DNA from: Arthrobacter jiangjiafuii
GTDB lineage: Bacteria; Actinomycetota; Actinomycetes; Actinomycetales; Micrococcaceae
Reading direction: 5' to 3'
NCBI RefSeq assembly: GCF_018622995.1
Contig: NZ_CP076022.1
Location: forward strand, 682,001 to 746,000
DNA length: 64,000 nucleotides
Program-made: the position numbers and the translations under genes
Shown here: positions 53,125 through 62,135 of the stretch, piece after piece
How positions within the stretch are numbered: position 1 is the stretch's first letter
Layout: every line of letters begins with the position of its first letter
The notes under the pieces: generated by a model
What the model was told of the DNA's origin: nothing
The model's input: the letters and a program-made list of their open reading frames with translations, nothing else
The model's database searches: none

Positions 53125-53937
53125 CTAGTGAAGAGGGGAAGAATAACCGGGTTCGGGACCCGTGCCCCGGTAGCCCAGGGCGTGTGAAATGGCTGCTGCC
53201 GTGGCGAGCAGGTCGTCGGACATTGCTTCGATCTGCTCGTCGGAATGCTCGATGGACAGGGTGGAAATGCTCAGTCCGTAGCGGACGACGCCGGTGTGGT
53301 CGTGGACGGGGGCCGCGATGCAGGCGATGCCCGGCACGTTTTCCCCGCGGTCCCGCGCGGTGCCCCGGCGGCGGACGTCGTCGAGCTCCCGCTTGAAGTC
53401 CTCCACCGTGGCGATGGTGGCATCGGTGATCCGGGCCATGCCGGCCCGGGCCAGCATGCGTTCCACCGTTTCGTCGTCGTAAGTGGCCAGCACTGCCTTG
53501 CCGATTCCGGTGGTGTGCAGCGGAACGGTCAGGCCCACCCGGGACGGCATTTTGTAGGGCTTATCGGAGTCCTTGCGGAGAATGTAGAGGACCGCGTCAC
53601 CGCTGATGGCCCCCATGTGGACGGTGCAATGGATGGTATCCACCAGCTGGTCGACAAAAGGCTGCGCAATGGAGGAGATATCAATGCGTTCCAGGGCCTT
53701 GCTGGCCAATGCGAGGATTGACGGTCCCGGCAGGTATTGTCCGTTCGCATCAATGGTCACGAACCGCCGTTCCACCAGGGTGGAAATCAGCCGGTGCACC
53801 GTTGCCTTGGGAAATCCCGTGGCCGCGACAACCTCGGTGAACCGTGAATGCTCCAAGGCCGCTTCCAGCACAATCAGCGTTTTTTCGCTGGTGCTCGGGG
53901 TTGAAGGGGCTGCCTGCGCGGACGAATTGTTTACCAT
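53125..53937 (-). CDS. IclR-family regulator (KdgR-like)
   Basis: A 270-residue IclR protein. The winged helix is near residues 20-80 (RFTEVVAATGFPKATVHRLI, LVERRFVTIDANGQYLPGPS). The effector domain has VHMGAISGDAVLYILRKDSD, VGLTVPLHTTGIGKAVLATY, GENVPGIACIAAPVHDHTGV and YGLSISTLSIEHSDEQIEAM. It lies inside the uronate operon and probably senses 2-keto-3-deoxygluconate or a related acid. The likely operator is the 17-base palindrome at 57808-57824, before the first gene. Confidence 0.87.
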   Translation of the reverse strand: MVNNSSAQAAPSTPSTSEKTLIVLEAALEHSRFTEVVAATGFPKATVHRLISTLVERRFVTIDANGQYLPGPSILALASKALERIDISSIAQPFVDQLVDTIHCTVHMGAISGDAVLYILRKDSDKPYKMPSRVGLTVPLHTTGIGKAVLATYDDETVERMLARAGMARITDATIATVEDFKRELDDVRRRGTARDRGENVPGIACIAAPVHDHTGVVRYGLSISTLSIEHSDEQIEAMSDDLLATAAAISHALGYRGTGPEPGYSSPLH

Positions 53938-53978
53938 GACCGTCTTTCCTGATGTTGGGATACATCCATCATGGTCCG

Positions 53979-54806
53979 CTAACGCAGTTCGGTGATAGCG
54001 ACGGCATCCATATCGTCAAAGGACTGGTTTTCGCCGGCCATGGCCCAGACAAAGGAATAACTGGCGGAGCCAACCCCGGAATGAATGGACCAGCTGGGGG
54101 AAATGACAGCAGTCTGGTTGCCCACCATCAGGTGGCGGGTTTCCTCGGGTTCACCCATGAGGTGCACCACCCGGGCGTCCTCGGGGAGGTCGAAGTAGAG
54201 GTACGCCTCCATCCGCCGGTCATGGGTGTGGGCCGGCATGGTGTTCCACATGCTGCCGGTGTGCAGGGTCGTGACGCCCATGACGATCTGGCAGCTCTTG
54301 ACGCCGTTTTCGTGGATGTACTGGTTCAGCGTTCGGCGGTTGGAGGTTTCGGCGTCGCCGAGTTCCCGAACCGTTCCGTTGCCGGCTTCGACCAGGGTGG
54401 TGGGGAAGGCCGTGTGGGCGGGGGCGGAGAAGATGTAGAAACGGGCGGCGTCTTCGCCGTCGGAGGTGAACACCACTTCCCGGGCGCCGCGGCCCACGTA
54501 GAGGCAGGAGCCGTGCTTCAGGGCGTAGGTTTCGCCGTCGACGGTGACGGTGCCGGCACCGCCCACGTTGATGATGCCGCCTTCCCTGCGTTCGAAGAAG
54601 GTGTCCGACCGCAGTTCCGGAAAGGTGGGAAGCGGCAGCGGGCCGCCGGCCGGCGTCGCGCCCGCCAGCACCACGCGGTCCTGGTGGGAGTAGACGGCGC
54701 GGACCTGGCCGTCGATGAACAGGTCATCGACCAGGAACCGGCTGCGCAGTGCGGCAGCGTCCAGGGTGGGGATTTCGCTCGGGTTTGTCGAGTACAGCAC
54801 GTCCAT
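53979..54806 (-). CDS. kduI: 5-keto-4-deoxyuronate isomerase
   Basis: The 275-residue cupin-fold isomerase matches KduI: DVLYSTNPSEIPTLDAAALR at the start, FFERREGGIINVGGAGTVTV, LYVGRGAREVVFTS, the metal-site motif MPAHTHDRRMEAYLYF near residue 190, and the ending SYSFVWAMAGENQSFDDMD. It converts 5-keto-4-deoxyuronate, from pectin or glycosaminoglycan breakdown, to 2,5-diketo-3-deoxygluconate for KduD. AAAGGA lies 7 bases before the ATG. Confidence 0.93.
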   Translation of the reverse strand: MDVLYSTNPSEIPTLDAAALRSRFLVDDLFIDGQVRAVYSHQDRVVLAGATPAGGPLPLPTFPELRSDTFFERREGGIINVGGAGTVTVDGETYALKHGSCLYVGRGAREVVFTSDGEDAARFYIFSAPAHTAFPTTLVEAGNGTVRELGDAETSNRRTLNQYIHENGVKSCQIVMGVTTLHTGSMWNTMPAHTHDRRMEAYLYFDLPEDARVVHLMGEPEETRHLMVGNQTAVISPSWSIHSGVGSASYSFVWAMAGENQSFDDMDAVAITELR

Positions 54807-54860
54807 GGGAGGTCCTTTGATGGTGATTGAGTAAATGGGGGAGCAGCCGGGGTGGTGGAG

Positions 54861-56168
54861 CTACAGGAATCCGAGGGCCCGGGGCAGCCACAGCGACAGT
54901 TCGGGGACAAAGGTGATGATGAGCAGCAGGATGATCAGGACCGCCATGAAGGGCATCAGCTTGACGATCACCGGGCCGATTTCGACATTGGACACCTGGG
55001 CGCCGACAAAGAGCACGGGAGCCGATGGCGGCGAGATCACCGCGATCGAGAGGTTGAAGACCATCATGATGCCGAAGTGCACCGGGTCCACGCCGTAGCT
55101 GACGGCGATGGGCAGGAAGATCGGCGTGAAGATGAGGATGGCCGGCGTCGCGTCCAAGGGGATGCCGATGATCAGCAGCAGCACCATCATGATCAGCAGC
55201 ACCACAACCTTGCTGTCGGTCCAGCCGAACAGGCTTTCGGCGAGCAGGGCCGGAATCCGGGTGAAGCTCATGACGAAGGACATGATCGTGGAAACACCGA
55301 TCAGGAAGATGACCACGGAGCTGGTGCGGGCGGCGTTCATCAGGATGCCCGGCAGGTCCTTGATCTTGATGCTGCGGTAGATGAAGGAGAGCAGCAGCGC
55401 GTAGACCACCGCGACGGCGGAGCCTTCCGTGGGGGTGAAGAAGCCGGAGACGATGCCGCCGATGACGACGACGATCAGGCTCAGCGAGGGCAGCGCCTGC
55501 AGGAAGACCAGGAGGGCTTCCTGCGGCCGTGCCCAGCGTTCGGCCTTCAGTTCCGGGTGGCGCTTGGCGTAGAAGTACACGACCACCATGCAGGTCAGGC
55601 CCCAGAGGATGCCGGGGATGTAGCCGGCCATGAACAGGGCGCCCACCGAGGTGCCGCCGCTGGCCAGTGCATAGATGATGAGGGTGTTGCTCGGCGGGAT
55701 CAGCAGGCCGCTGGGTGCGGCGGCGACGTTTGCCGCCGCGCTGAAGGCCGGGTCATAGCCCTGCTTTTTCTGGATGGGGGCGGTGGTTGAACCGACGGCG
55801 GCGGCAGTGGCCACGGCGGAGCCGCTGACGGCACCGAAGAGCATGCTGGCCAGGACGCCGGTCTGGACCAGCGGTGCAGGCGTTTTGCCGACCATGACTT
55901 TCGCCAGGTTGATTAGCCGGATGGCTATGCCGCCGTTGTTCATGATGACGCCGGCCAGGACAAAGAACGGTATGGCCAGCAGTGCAAACGAATTGACGCC
56001 ATTGAACATCCGCTGTGCCGAGGCCAGTGCGCCGTCCTGGAATCCGAGGACATAAATCATGGAGATGGCGGAGGGAAGGGCCACGCTGATGCTGATCGGA
56101 GCTCCGATGGCCAGCAGGATCACCATGCCGCCGATGAGTATCGTGGCGACGGTTAATGCATCTGTCAT
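54861..56168 (-). CDS. dctM: TRAP transporter large permease, DctM type
   Basis: A 435-residue permease with about twelve helices. Marks of DctM are GAPISISVALPSAISMIYVL, AIPFFVLAGVIMNNGGIAIR, GAVSGSAVATAAAVGSTTAP, LLIPPSNTLIIYALASGGTS and GIPLDATPAILIFTPIFLPI. The ATG overlaps the small-permease stop by 4 bases. It drives ion-coupled uptake of the acid delivered by DctP, most likely uronates given the enzymes downstream. Confidence 0.9.
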   Translation of the reverse strand: MTDALTVATILIGGMVILLAIGAPISISVALPSAISMIYVLGFQDGALASAQRMFNGVNSFALLAIPFFVLAGVIMNNGGIAIRLINLAKVMVGKTPAPLVQTGVLASMLFGAVSGSAVATAAAVGSTTAPIQKKQGYDPAFSAAANVAAAPSGLLIPPSNTLIIYALASGGTSVGALFMAGYIPGILWGLTCMVVVYFYAKRHPELKAERWARPQEALLVFLQALPSLSLIVVVIGGIVSGFFTPTEGSAVAVVYALLLSFIYRSIKIKDLPGILMNAARTSSVVIFLIGVSTIMSFVMSFTRIPALLAESLFGWTDSKVVVLLIMMVLLLIIGIPLDATPAILIFTPIFLPIAVSYGVDPVHFGIMMVFNLSIAVISPPSAPVLFVGAQVSNVEIGPVIVKLMPFMAVLIILLLIITFVPELSLWLPRALGFL

Positions 56169-56671
56169 AGCTCAACCTGGATCTCTTCGGGTGCGGTTGC
56201 GTCTTCCTTCGCCGCGATGATCCGGACAAAGTGGTAGCAGAGGTAGTACGTGAGCAGTACGCCGGCAACGGGGACGGCCAGGTACAGGACGCCCTGGTTA
56301 ACCGGAAGGACGGGGTTGGCCTGGTTCCAGGACAGGGAGGCATTGAGGTAGCCGCCGTAGACCATGATCACCGTCGCAAAGCTGATGGCGGTGAGGTAGG
56401 CCAGGGCCGTTACCCAGCGCTGGGCCACAACCGGAAGTTTCTTCACCAGGATGTCGATGGCCACGTCTGCCCGTTCCCCGGTGGCCACGGAGATGCCGAT
56501 CAGGCTCAGCCAGATGAAGGTGTAGCGCGAGGCCTCTTCGGACCAGACGCTGGGATCGTTGAATACCAGCCGGGTGAGGATCTGCCAGCACACGAGGAGG
56601 ATGAGCAGCGCAAACAACACGATGCACAGCGTTCTCAGGACGGCATCGACCGCCTGCTTAAGCTTGGTCAT
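56165..56671 (-). CDS. dctQ: TRAP transporter small permease, DctQ type
   Basis: A 168-residue four-helix protein with TLCIVLFALLILLVCWQILT, the family mark WSEEASRYTFIWLSLIGI near residue 39, GERADVAIDILVKKLP, and two more helices. Length and pattern are normal for DctQ. It is 30 bases after DctP and overlaps DctM. Confidence 0.9.
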   Translation of the reverse strand: MTKLKQAVDAVLRTLCIVLFALLILLVCWQILTRLVFNDPSVWSEEASRYTFIWLSLIGISVATGERADVAIDILVKKLPVVAQRWVTALAYLTAISFATVIMVYGGYLNASLSWNQANPVLPVNQGVLYLAVPVAGVLLTYYLCYHFVRIIAAKEDATAPEEIQVEL

Positions 56672-56701
56672 TTCTGTGACTTCCGGTTGCGGCTTCGCGG
56701 C

Positions 56702-57703
56702 TTAGCGCGCAGCGTCGATCTTCTCGAAGATGGCCTTCGTGACGTCGTTGTTGACCTTGTCCTCGTGCAGCGGGGTCACTGCCTCACGGAACGCTTCGAC
56801 GTCGGCCTCGTGGAAGGTGGCGCCGGCGGCCTCGGCCTTTGCCTTGGCCTCGGAGACCTTGGAGTCGAAGGACGCCAGTTCGCTGTCCACGGATTCGGCG
56901 AAGAGGGTTTCCAGTGCCTCGCGCTGCTCGTCGCTGAAGGCGGCCATCACGGTCGGATTGGCAACGAAGTAGTCGGGGATCATCAGGTGCTTGGTGTAGG
57001 AGTAGTGCTTTGCGATTTCAGCGTGGGCCAGGTCGGCGTAAATGAGCTCGTTGTTCTCCGCGCCGTCCAGGACGCCGGACTGGATGGCGGTGTAGACATC
57101 GCCCTGCGGCATCGGCGTTCCCACCCCGCCCATCATGCCGAGCATGGCGACATTCGTGTCCGAGGAGATGATGCGGATCTTCTGTCCGGCGAGATCCTCA
57201 GGGGTCTCTACCGGGGCGCCCGTGTACACGTTGCGGACGCCGCCGTGATAGGCACCGACAATAGAGATGCTTTCGGAGGTTTCCAATGAATCGAAGAGCT
57301 CGCCGGTGATCTCGGGGTCATTGAGGACGGACATCTGGTGTTCGGGGGAGTCGTAAACGTACGGAAGGTTCAGGACGGAGAAATCCGGGTTGAAGGCTTC
57401 CAGCAGTGGTCCGGCAACAATGGCCATATCCACTGCACCGGACTGCACCAGTTCCAAAGTTTCAGCCTGCGAACCCAATTGCTCATCAGGGAAAAGCTCA
57501 AGCTCGAATGCGCCGTCGGTAGCCTCTTTCAACTTGTCGCTGAGTTCGGTGATTGCCACAGCCTGGGGGTGTGAGGCGTTCTGGTTGAATGCCACTTTCA
57601 AAACCTTGGTGGACTCCGTTCCCGCGTCACCGCCGCAGGCGCTAAGGCCCATCATTGCCACGGACGAGACGGCCAGAACGGCAAGAACCTTGTTTCGATG
57701 CAT
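56702..57703 (-). CDS. dctP: TRAP transporter substrate-binding lipoprotein, DctP type
   Basis: The 333-residue protein starts at ATG 57703 (MHRNKVLAVLAVSSVAMMGL), with AGAGGA about 8 bases upstream; a longer in-frame extension reaches into the promoter. The lipobox is LSAC (Cys23). The core has KVAFNQNASHPQAVAITEL, SGAVDMAIVAGPLLEAFNP, the family's conserved Arg region GQKIRIISSDTNVAMLGMMG, and DVYTAIQSGVLDGAENNELI. It opens the nine-gene uronate operon and binds the acid ligand at the cell surface. Confidence 0.9.
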   Translation of the reverse strand: MHRNKVLAVLAVSSVAMMGLSACGGDAGTESTKVLKVAFNQNASHPQAVAITELSDKLKEATDGAFELELFPDEQLGSQAETLELVQSGAVDMAIVAGPLLEAFNPDFSVLNLPYVYDSPEHQMSVLNDPEITGELFDSLETSESISIVGAYHGGVRNVYTGAPVETPEDLAGQKIRIISSDTNVAMLGMMGGVGTPMPQGDVYTAIQSGVLDGAENNELIYADLAHAEIAKHYSYTKHLMIPDYFVANPTVMAAFSDEQREALETLFAESVDSELASFDSKVSEAKAKAEAAGATFHEADVEAFREAVTPLHEDKVNNDVTKAIFEKIDAAR

Positions 57704-57807
57704 GTGAATTCCTCTTCGTTGAGCCCACACAAGTGGGCGCCTCATTGCGCCTTGGAACCAGAACGAACTGCCACACATCACTAGCCGTCTAACAGCTTCT
57801 GGCGAGA

Positions 57808-57860
57808 ATGGAACTCAGTTCCATTTCCGCAACGCTAATGTGAACTGCATCACAGGTCAA
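57808..57860 (-). promoter_or_regulatory. Uronate operon promoter with CRP-like and IclR-like boxes
   Basis: On the minus strand TTGACC (57860-57855) and TAGCGT (57837-57832) are 17 bases apart. The spacer is exactly filled by TGTGAACTGCATCACA (57839-57854), a perfect TGTGA-N6-TCACA CRP/GlxR box. Just downstream of the -10 lies ATGGAACTCAGTTCCAT (57808-57824), a perfect 17-base palindrome of IclR/KdgR style. Both sites would interfere with polymerase, so both suggest repression. Confidence 0.7.
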
Positions 57861-57996
57861 GGGATTTGAGCACTTGTTATCCGAGAGGTTTTTTGCCGGT
57901 CGCTCGTTGTGCGGACGCTTCAGAGGGCTTCTGCCGTGGCTTTCGCCGGGTTTCAGCGGTTGGCTGGCTGCCGGAGCCCCCGGATAAACTCGGGGA

Positions 57997-59169
57997 ATGA
58001 TCACCACAGGTATTACGCCGTCATTTGTTCGTGGAGCGGCGGAGCTCGAAACAACTGCCCGCGGGCTTCGGCCGCACCGGCTGCCGACATGGGTGCGTAC
58101 CCGCTTTCCCGACCCACAGCTCCTGATGGCCGAAGGGCAGCCTTCCGGTGTCCGGCTGGTACTCACGACGACGGCGGAGGTCCTGGAGGTTGTAGTGCAC
58201 CCGTCCCGGGTGGTTTACCGCGGCGCGGACCGGCCCCGTGGGAGCCTTGACCTGGTGGTCGACGGCGAGCTGCTGCAGAGCGACGAACTCACGGGAGGTT
58301 CGTATACCGAGGTGGACATGTCCACCGGTGCGGGCAGCCTAGTGGATGGGCCCTCGCACGTCGGTGTGTTCCGTGGCCTGCCCGCCGGGCCCAAGGTGGT
58401 GGAGATCTGGCTGCCGCACAACGAGTCCGTGGAACTGGTGGAACTGCGCACAGATGCACCGGTATTGCCCCACCGCTCAGACAAGCCCGTGTGGCTGCAC
58501 CACGGCAGCTCCATCAGCCACGGATCAAATGCCGCCACCCCCTCGCAAATCTGGCCGGCGGTTGCGGCCCGCGCCGGCGGCGTCGAACTCCATAACCTGG
58601 GCCTGGGCGGAAGCGCCCTGGTGGATCCGTTGACTGCGCAGGTGATGCGCGATAGCCCGGCCGATTTCATCAGCGTGAAGCTGGGCATCAACGTGGTGAA
58701 TATGGATTCCATGCGGCTGCGCTCGTTCGTTCCCGCGGTGCACGGATTCCTGGATACGATCCGCGAGGGGCATCCCGAAACCCCGTTGGTGCTCATCTCA
58801 CCCATTTTCTGCGGCATCCACGAGGACACTCCGGGGCCGGGGGCCTTCGATCCGGCATCCTTTGGCGCCGATCAGGTGAAGTTCATTGCCACCGGTTCAC
58901 CGGACGGGGTGGCTGCGGGACAGCTGACCCTGCGGGTGATCCGCGAGGCGCTAGCGTCACTGGTGTCCCGCCGGGCTGAGGATCCGAACCTGCACTATCT
59001 GGACGGGTTGAGTCTCTACGGTGCAGCGGATGCTGAATCCCACCCGTTGCCCGACGCGCTGCATCCCGACACTGTCTCCCACCGTCTAATCGGGGAGCGG
59101 TTTGCTGAGTATGCGTTCGCCGATGAGGGGCCGTTTGGGCAGGTAAACGCGGCGGAGACCGTCTCCTAG
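57997..59169 (+). CDS. SGNH/GDSL-type esterase
   Basis: A 390-residue two-domain hydrolase. The N-terminal half (to about residue 155) is a beta-rich carbohydrate-binding-like jelly roll. The SGNH core has HHGSSISHG near 166-174 (nucleophile Ser), LGLGGSAL near 205, KLGINVVNMDS near 228 and the Asp-His pair PDALHPDTVSHRLIGERFA near 350. No signal peptide is seen, so it acts in the cytoplasm on imported material, for example deacetylating a sugar acid. It is divergent from the uronate operon and shares its control region. Confidence 0.82.
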   Translation: MITTGITPSFVRGAAELETTARGLRPHRLPTWVRTRFPDPQLLMAEGQPSGVRLVLTTTAEVLEVVVHPSRVVYRGADRPRGSLDLVVDGELLQSDELTGGSYTEVDMSTGAGSLVDGPSHVGVFRGLPAGPKVVEIWLPHNESVELVELRTDAPVLPHRSDKPVWLHHGSSISHGSNAATPSQIWPAVAARAGGVELHNLGLGGSALVDPLTAQVMRDSPADFISVKLGINVVNMDSMRLRSFVPAVHGFLDTIREGHPETPLVLISPIFCGIHEDTPGPGAFDPASFGADQVKFIATGSPDGVAAGQLTLRVIREALASLVSRRAEDPNLHYLDGLSLYGAADAESHPLPDALHPDTVSHRLIGERFAEYAFADEGPFGQVNAAETVS

Positions 59170-59459
59170 GTGGATCGTTGGATTCGGGCGGCCCGGCTGT
59201 CCAGCTCGGAGATGACAGCCTTCTCGGACGAGTTGGCGGCCCCGTCGACTGTGGCGACCCGATTGGCAACGTCGAGGATGTCGCTCAAGTCGCCCGACCG
59301 AGCAGATCCCAATCTTGGTGACGGTGCGCTGCAGGAGCATCTTTCCAACGAACGGGAGTCCCCTCGGCAGCGGCCAAAACCTGACCTGAGATAAGTCTTG
59401 ATGCAATTTGTGCACCACCCAGTGCTGCCCTCCGCCAGGGTGCGTTCGACAGCGCTCAT
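59166..59459 (-). pseudogene. Possible remnant of a TerB-like protein gene
   Basis: In the 411-base gap before the SRA-HNH gene, a minus-strand frame of 97 codons ends DLSDILDVANRVATVDGAAN then SSEKAVISELDSRAARIQ. This has the hydrophobic spacing of a TerB-like helical domain. The N-terminal half is Cys/Arg-rich and unlike any domain I know, so it may be frameshifted. No ribosome site is evident. The rest of the gap (59460-59580) holds nothing clear. Confidence 0.25.
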
Positions 59460-59580
59460 TGCCCCGGTACCTAGTCGTCTTACATGAAGGCCCTATCGAC
59501 CGATTGGTTACGGTAGCGGCGTTCGACGCCGGGCAGGCAGGTACGTACACCGGCCTGAGTCTTAGTCTCGGGGGATCACC

Positions 59581-60462
59581 TTGTCTCAACGTATGTTTGG
59601 CGAAATACCCGGGAGCCCACCCGGTACCAGGTTTGTAAACAGGCGGGCGGCGTTTGACGCTGGTGTTCACCGGACGACCCAGGCAGGAATCGCGGGCACG
59701 TTCGAGGGAAGTGAATCAATTTGCCTTTCGGATGGGTACTCGGACGACGATATCCAGGGCGATTTGATCACGTATACAGGGTTTGGAGGCAGGGACCCTA
59801 AGACTGGTCGCCATGTTGCCGACCAGAAGCTGGTGCAGGGCAATGCCGGCTTGGTTCGGGATCACGAGCTGAGACTGCCTGTGCGGGTTCTTGCAAAGGA
59901 GTCTGTCCTGACGGGGAACAAGAAGGGCACCTCGTACATCTACCTGGGACTCTTTCTTGTTACCCAATGGAGTTGGGGTGAACGGGATGGGTTCAAGGTT
60001 CTTCAATTTCAGCTGCAGGCAGACCCCCTGGATAGCTACACACCTGCGGAGATCTCTAAGGCCTTGGTGAGAGGCGAAGACCTTCCTCCTCTACGTCGTA
60101 CGTCGCTAACCAACCGCAGGGTGCGCAACGCTGCTGTTGCTGAAACCGTCAAAAGCCTTTACAAAAACACTTGTCAAATATGCAGAACACAGTTGAGGAC
60201 CGCCGCCGGAACTTATGCAGAGGCGGCGCATGTTCGGCCGCTTGGAATCCCACACGACGGCCCTGACATCCTGGAAAATCTGCTCTGCCTCTGCCCAAAC
60301 TGCCATAAGGCATTTGATGGCCATGCCGTAACAGTGGATGAGTCCGGCAAGGTATACGAATTTGAGCGGTACAAGTCCGACCTGCTTATCCACCAACAAC
60401 ATCACCTGGACATGGGCTATTTGGCCTACCACCGCGATATATCGAAAGGTAAGTCCAAGTAG
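59581..60462 (+). CDS. SRA (YDG)-HNH modification-dependent endonuclease
   Basis: The 293-residue protein has an N-terminal SRA/YDG domain (FGEIPGSPPGTRFVNRRAAF, then DGYSDDDIQGDLITYTGFGG, QGNAGLVRDHELRLPVRVL) and a C-terminal HNH nuclease (CQICRTQL near residue 199, AHVRPLGIPHDGPDILENLL, CPNCHKAFD). SRA domains flip and read modified cytosine, so this is probably a type IV restriction enzyme cutting methylated or hydroxymethylated DNA. The start is TTG 59581 with GGGGGA 7 bases upstream; ATG 59593 lacks a ribosome site. An Mrr-like gene follows. Lower GC suggests transfer. Confidence 0.85.
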   Translation: MSQRMFGEIPGSPPGTRFVNRRAAFDAGVHRTTQAGIAGTFEGSESICLSDGYSDDDIQGDLITYTGFGGRDPKTGRHVADQKLVQGNAGLVRDHELRLPVRVLAKESVLTGNKKGTSYIYLGLFLVTQWSWGERDGFKVLQFQLQADPLDSYTPAEISKALVRGEDLPPLRRTSLTNRRVRNAAVAETVKSLYKNTCQICRTQLRTAAGTYAEAAHVRPLGIPHDGPDILENLLCLCPNCHKAFDGHAVTVDESGKVYEFERYKSDLLIHQQHHLDMGYLAYHRDISKGKSK

Positions 60463-60671
60463 GGCGAGGAGGCCCAGACATGGGCTGAGCGGTGCAAAGT
60501 CCAGCTTGGTAAGCGAGTGCACAGGTCGGGCCAAGCAGCTCTTCAACCCAAAGCGAAATACCGAGCCTTGGAATCGGTGATGACCAGCTTTCCTGTCGAC
60601 AGGGAAGTAGCCGCATCAAGTCGCGTTCCCTGCAATAGACTGCGACAACGCAATCAACAAGGGGAGAATCC

Positions 60672-61730
60672 ATGACGGCTTGGTTGGTCAGGGCAGGGAG
60701 TTCAGGCGAGCGTGAGCAGTGGGCCTTGGAGAATGGATACACCGGTGCTGGGTACGGTGATGTCGGTTCTTTGGTCGACTGCACCACCCGGGAGGCCGTC
60801 ATGGACAAAGTGAGTGTGGGCATTCCGAACCGCTCCATCGGAGCGGTTCGCAATTTTTCGGCACAGCTTTGGGCGCTTAAGGCTCGGATGAAGACCGGCG
60901 ATTTGGTGGTGATGCCGCTGAAAAGGACTTCGGAAATAGCCATCGGCACCATCGACAGCGAATACACATATCTGGACACTCCGGACCCTGAGCGGCGCCA
61001 TATCCGCAGGGTCACATGGAGAATTACCGACCTCGCTCGCTCTCGGGTGAAGCAGGACCTGCTCTACTCCCTGGGTGCCTTCTCGACGGTGTGTCAGATC
61101 GAGCGCAACGACGCCGAACACCGGCTTCGGGCATGTATTTCGGACGGTGCGGATCCAGGAGCGCGAGTTGGCCTATCCACCCAAGCTGCGCCCACTCCTT
61201 CCACTCCCAAGGCGCAGCTGGACGCTGATGAACTCATGGAAGTCCCCGTGGATGTATCGCGCTATGCCGCCGATGCTATCGCCAGCAGGCTCATAGAAGC
61301 GTTCTCGGGCCACAAGATGGAGGGCCTGATCGCCGACATCCTCCGAAGTGCTGGCTATGTGTGCACCGAACACGGAGAAGGAACCGACGACGGCATCGAC
61401 ATCGTCGCCGGCAAGGGCATCCTCGGTCTGGAACCACCCCGACTTATCGTTCAGGTGAAGAGCCAGGCGTCGCCCGTCGATTCACCTACTGTCTCGCAGC
61501 TGCATGGATCATTAGCGATCCACGGTGCCGATCAAGGCCTGCTCGTGGCGTGGGGCGGCCTCACCCGACAAGCCCGGAAACTCTTAGAATCCCAACGCTT
61601 CGCGATCCGGGTTTGGGACGCAGATGAAGTGGTGGCGCAGTTGCAGGAGCACTATTCATCACTCCCGGCCCGGGTACGCCGTGAGCTCCCGCTCAAACAG
61701 ATCTGGACGCTGGCCGACGAAGCCGGGTAA
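60672..61730 (+). CDS. Mrr-like restriction endonuclease
   Basis: The 352-residue protein has an N-terminal PUA/EVE-like domain of the kind that precedes Mrr nucleases (TAWLVRAGSSGEREQWALEN, KTGDLVVMPLKRTSEIAIG, LLYSLGAFSTVCQIE). The C-terminal Mrr_cat domain is from about residue 215 (FSGHKMEGLIADILRSAGY), with PD-(D/E)xK-type residues in DDGIDIVAGKG near 240 and IVQVKS near 258. It probably cuts modified foreign DNA (type IV). AAGGGGAG lies just before the ATG. It follows the SRA-HNH nuclease by 209 bases on the same strand. Confidence 0.85.
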   Translation: MTAWLVRAGSSGEREQWALENGYTGAGYGDVGSLVDCTTREAVMDKVSVGIPNRSIGAVRNFSAQLWALKARMKTGDLVVMPLKRTSEIAIGTIDSEYTYLDTPDPERRHIRRVTWRITDLARSRVKQDLLYSLGAFSTVCQIERNDAEHRLRACISDGADPGARVGLSTQAAPTPSTPKAQLDADELMEVPVDVSRYAADAIASRLIEAFSGHKMEGLIADILRSAGYVCTEHGEGTDDGIDIVAGKGILGLEPPRLIVQVKSQASPVDSPTVSQLHGSLAIHGADQGLLVAWGGLTRQARKLLESQRFAIRVWDADEVVAQLQEHYSSLPARVRRELPLKQIWTLADEAG

Positions 61731-61740
61731 ACCGGAGGAC

Positions 61741-61977
61741 ATGAGTAAAATCCTCAACCGGCAGTCGGACGGCACCTGGCACGAGCCGGAGGTTCCCGGC
61801 TATGCCGCGGAAGCGGAACTACAGCACATACTCGCCGAACACCCGGAGCTGATCCCGGGAGTCAGCACCGATGCCGTCACCTGCCGGGAGTTTCAATCGG
61901 CAGCCGGGCCGGCCGACGTTGTCGTGGTGGGTACCGACAGCGTCTATGCAAATGTGAAAGCCCGCGTGGGCCAGTAG
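61741..61977 (+). pseudogene. Truncated N-terminus of a probable PD-(D/E)xK-type protein
   Basis: A 78-codon frame from ATG 61741 with GGAGG just upstream. AEAELQHILAEHPELIPGV and then GPADVVVVGTD match the start of larger nuclease-like proteins in which a strand with ExK follows at once. Here the frame ends VYANVKARVGQ with a stop, so the expected ECK strand and the rest are missing. It is 10 bases after the Mrr-like gene. It is probably a decayed gene, though a short real protein is possible. Confidence 0.5.
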
Positions 61978-62135
61978 CTAAACCACAGGTCACGGCCGGC
62001 TCGGACGTGACCGCCGCCTGTCCGTTATCTACACCTATTGGACGGTTGAAACAGAAACCATGCTGGAGCCGACGGGCCGCTACACGCATCCTGAATCTGG
62101 ACGGGCGGCCGGAAATAAACTCACTTCCTTTGAGC

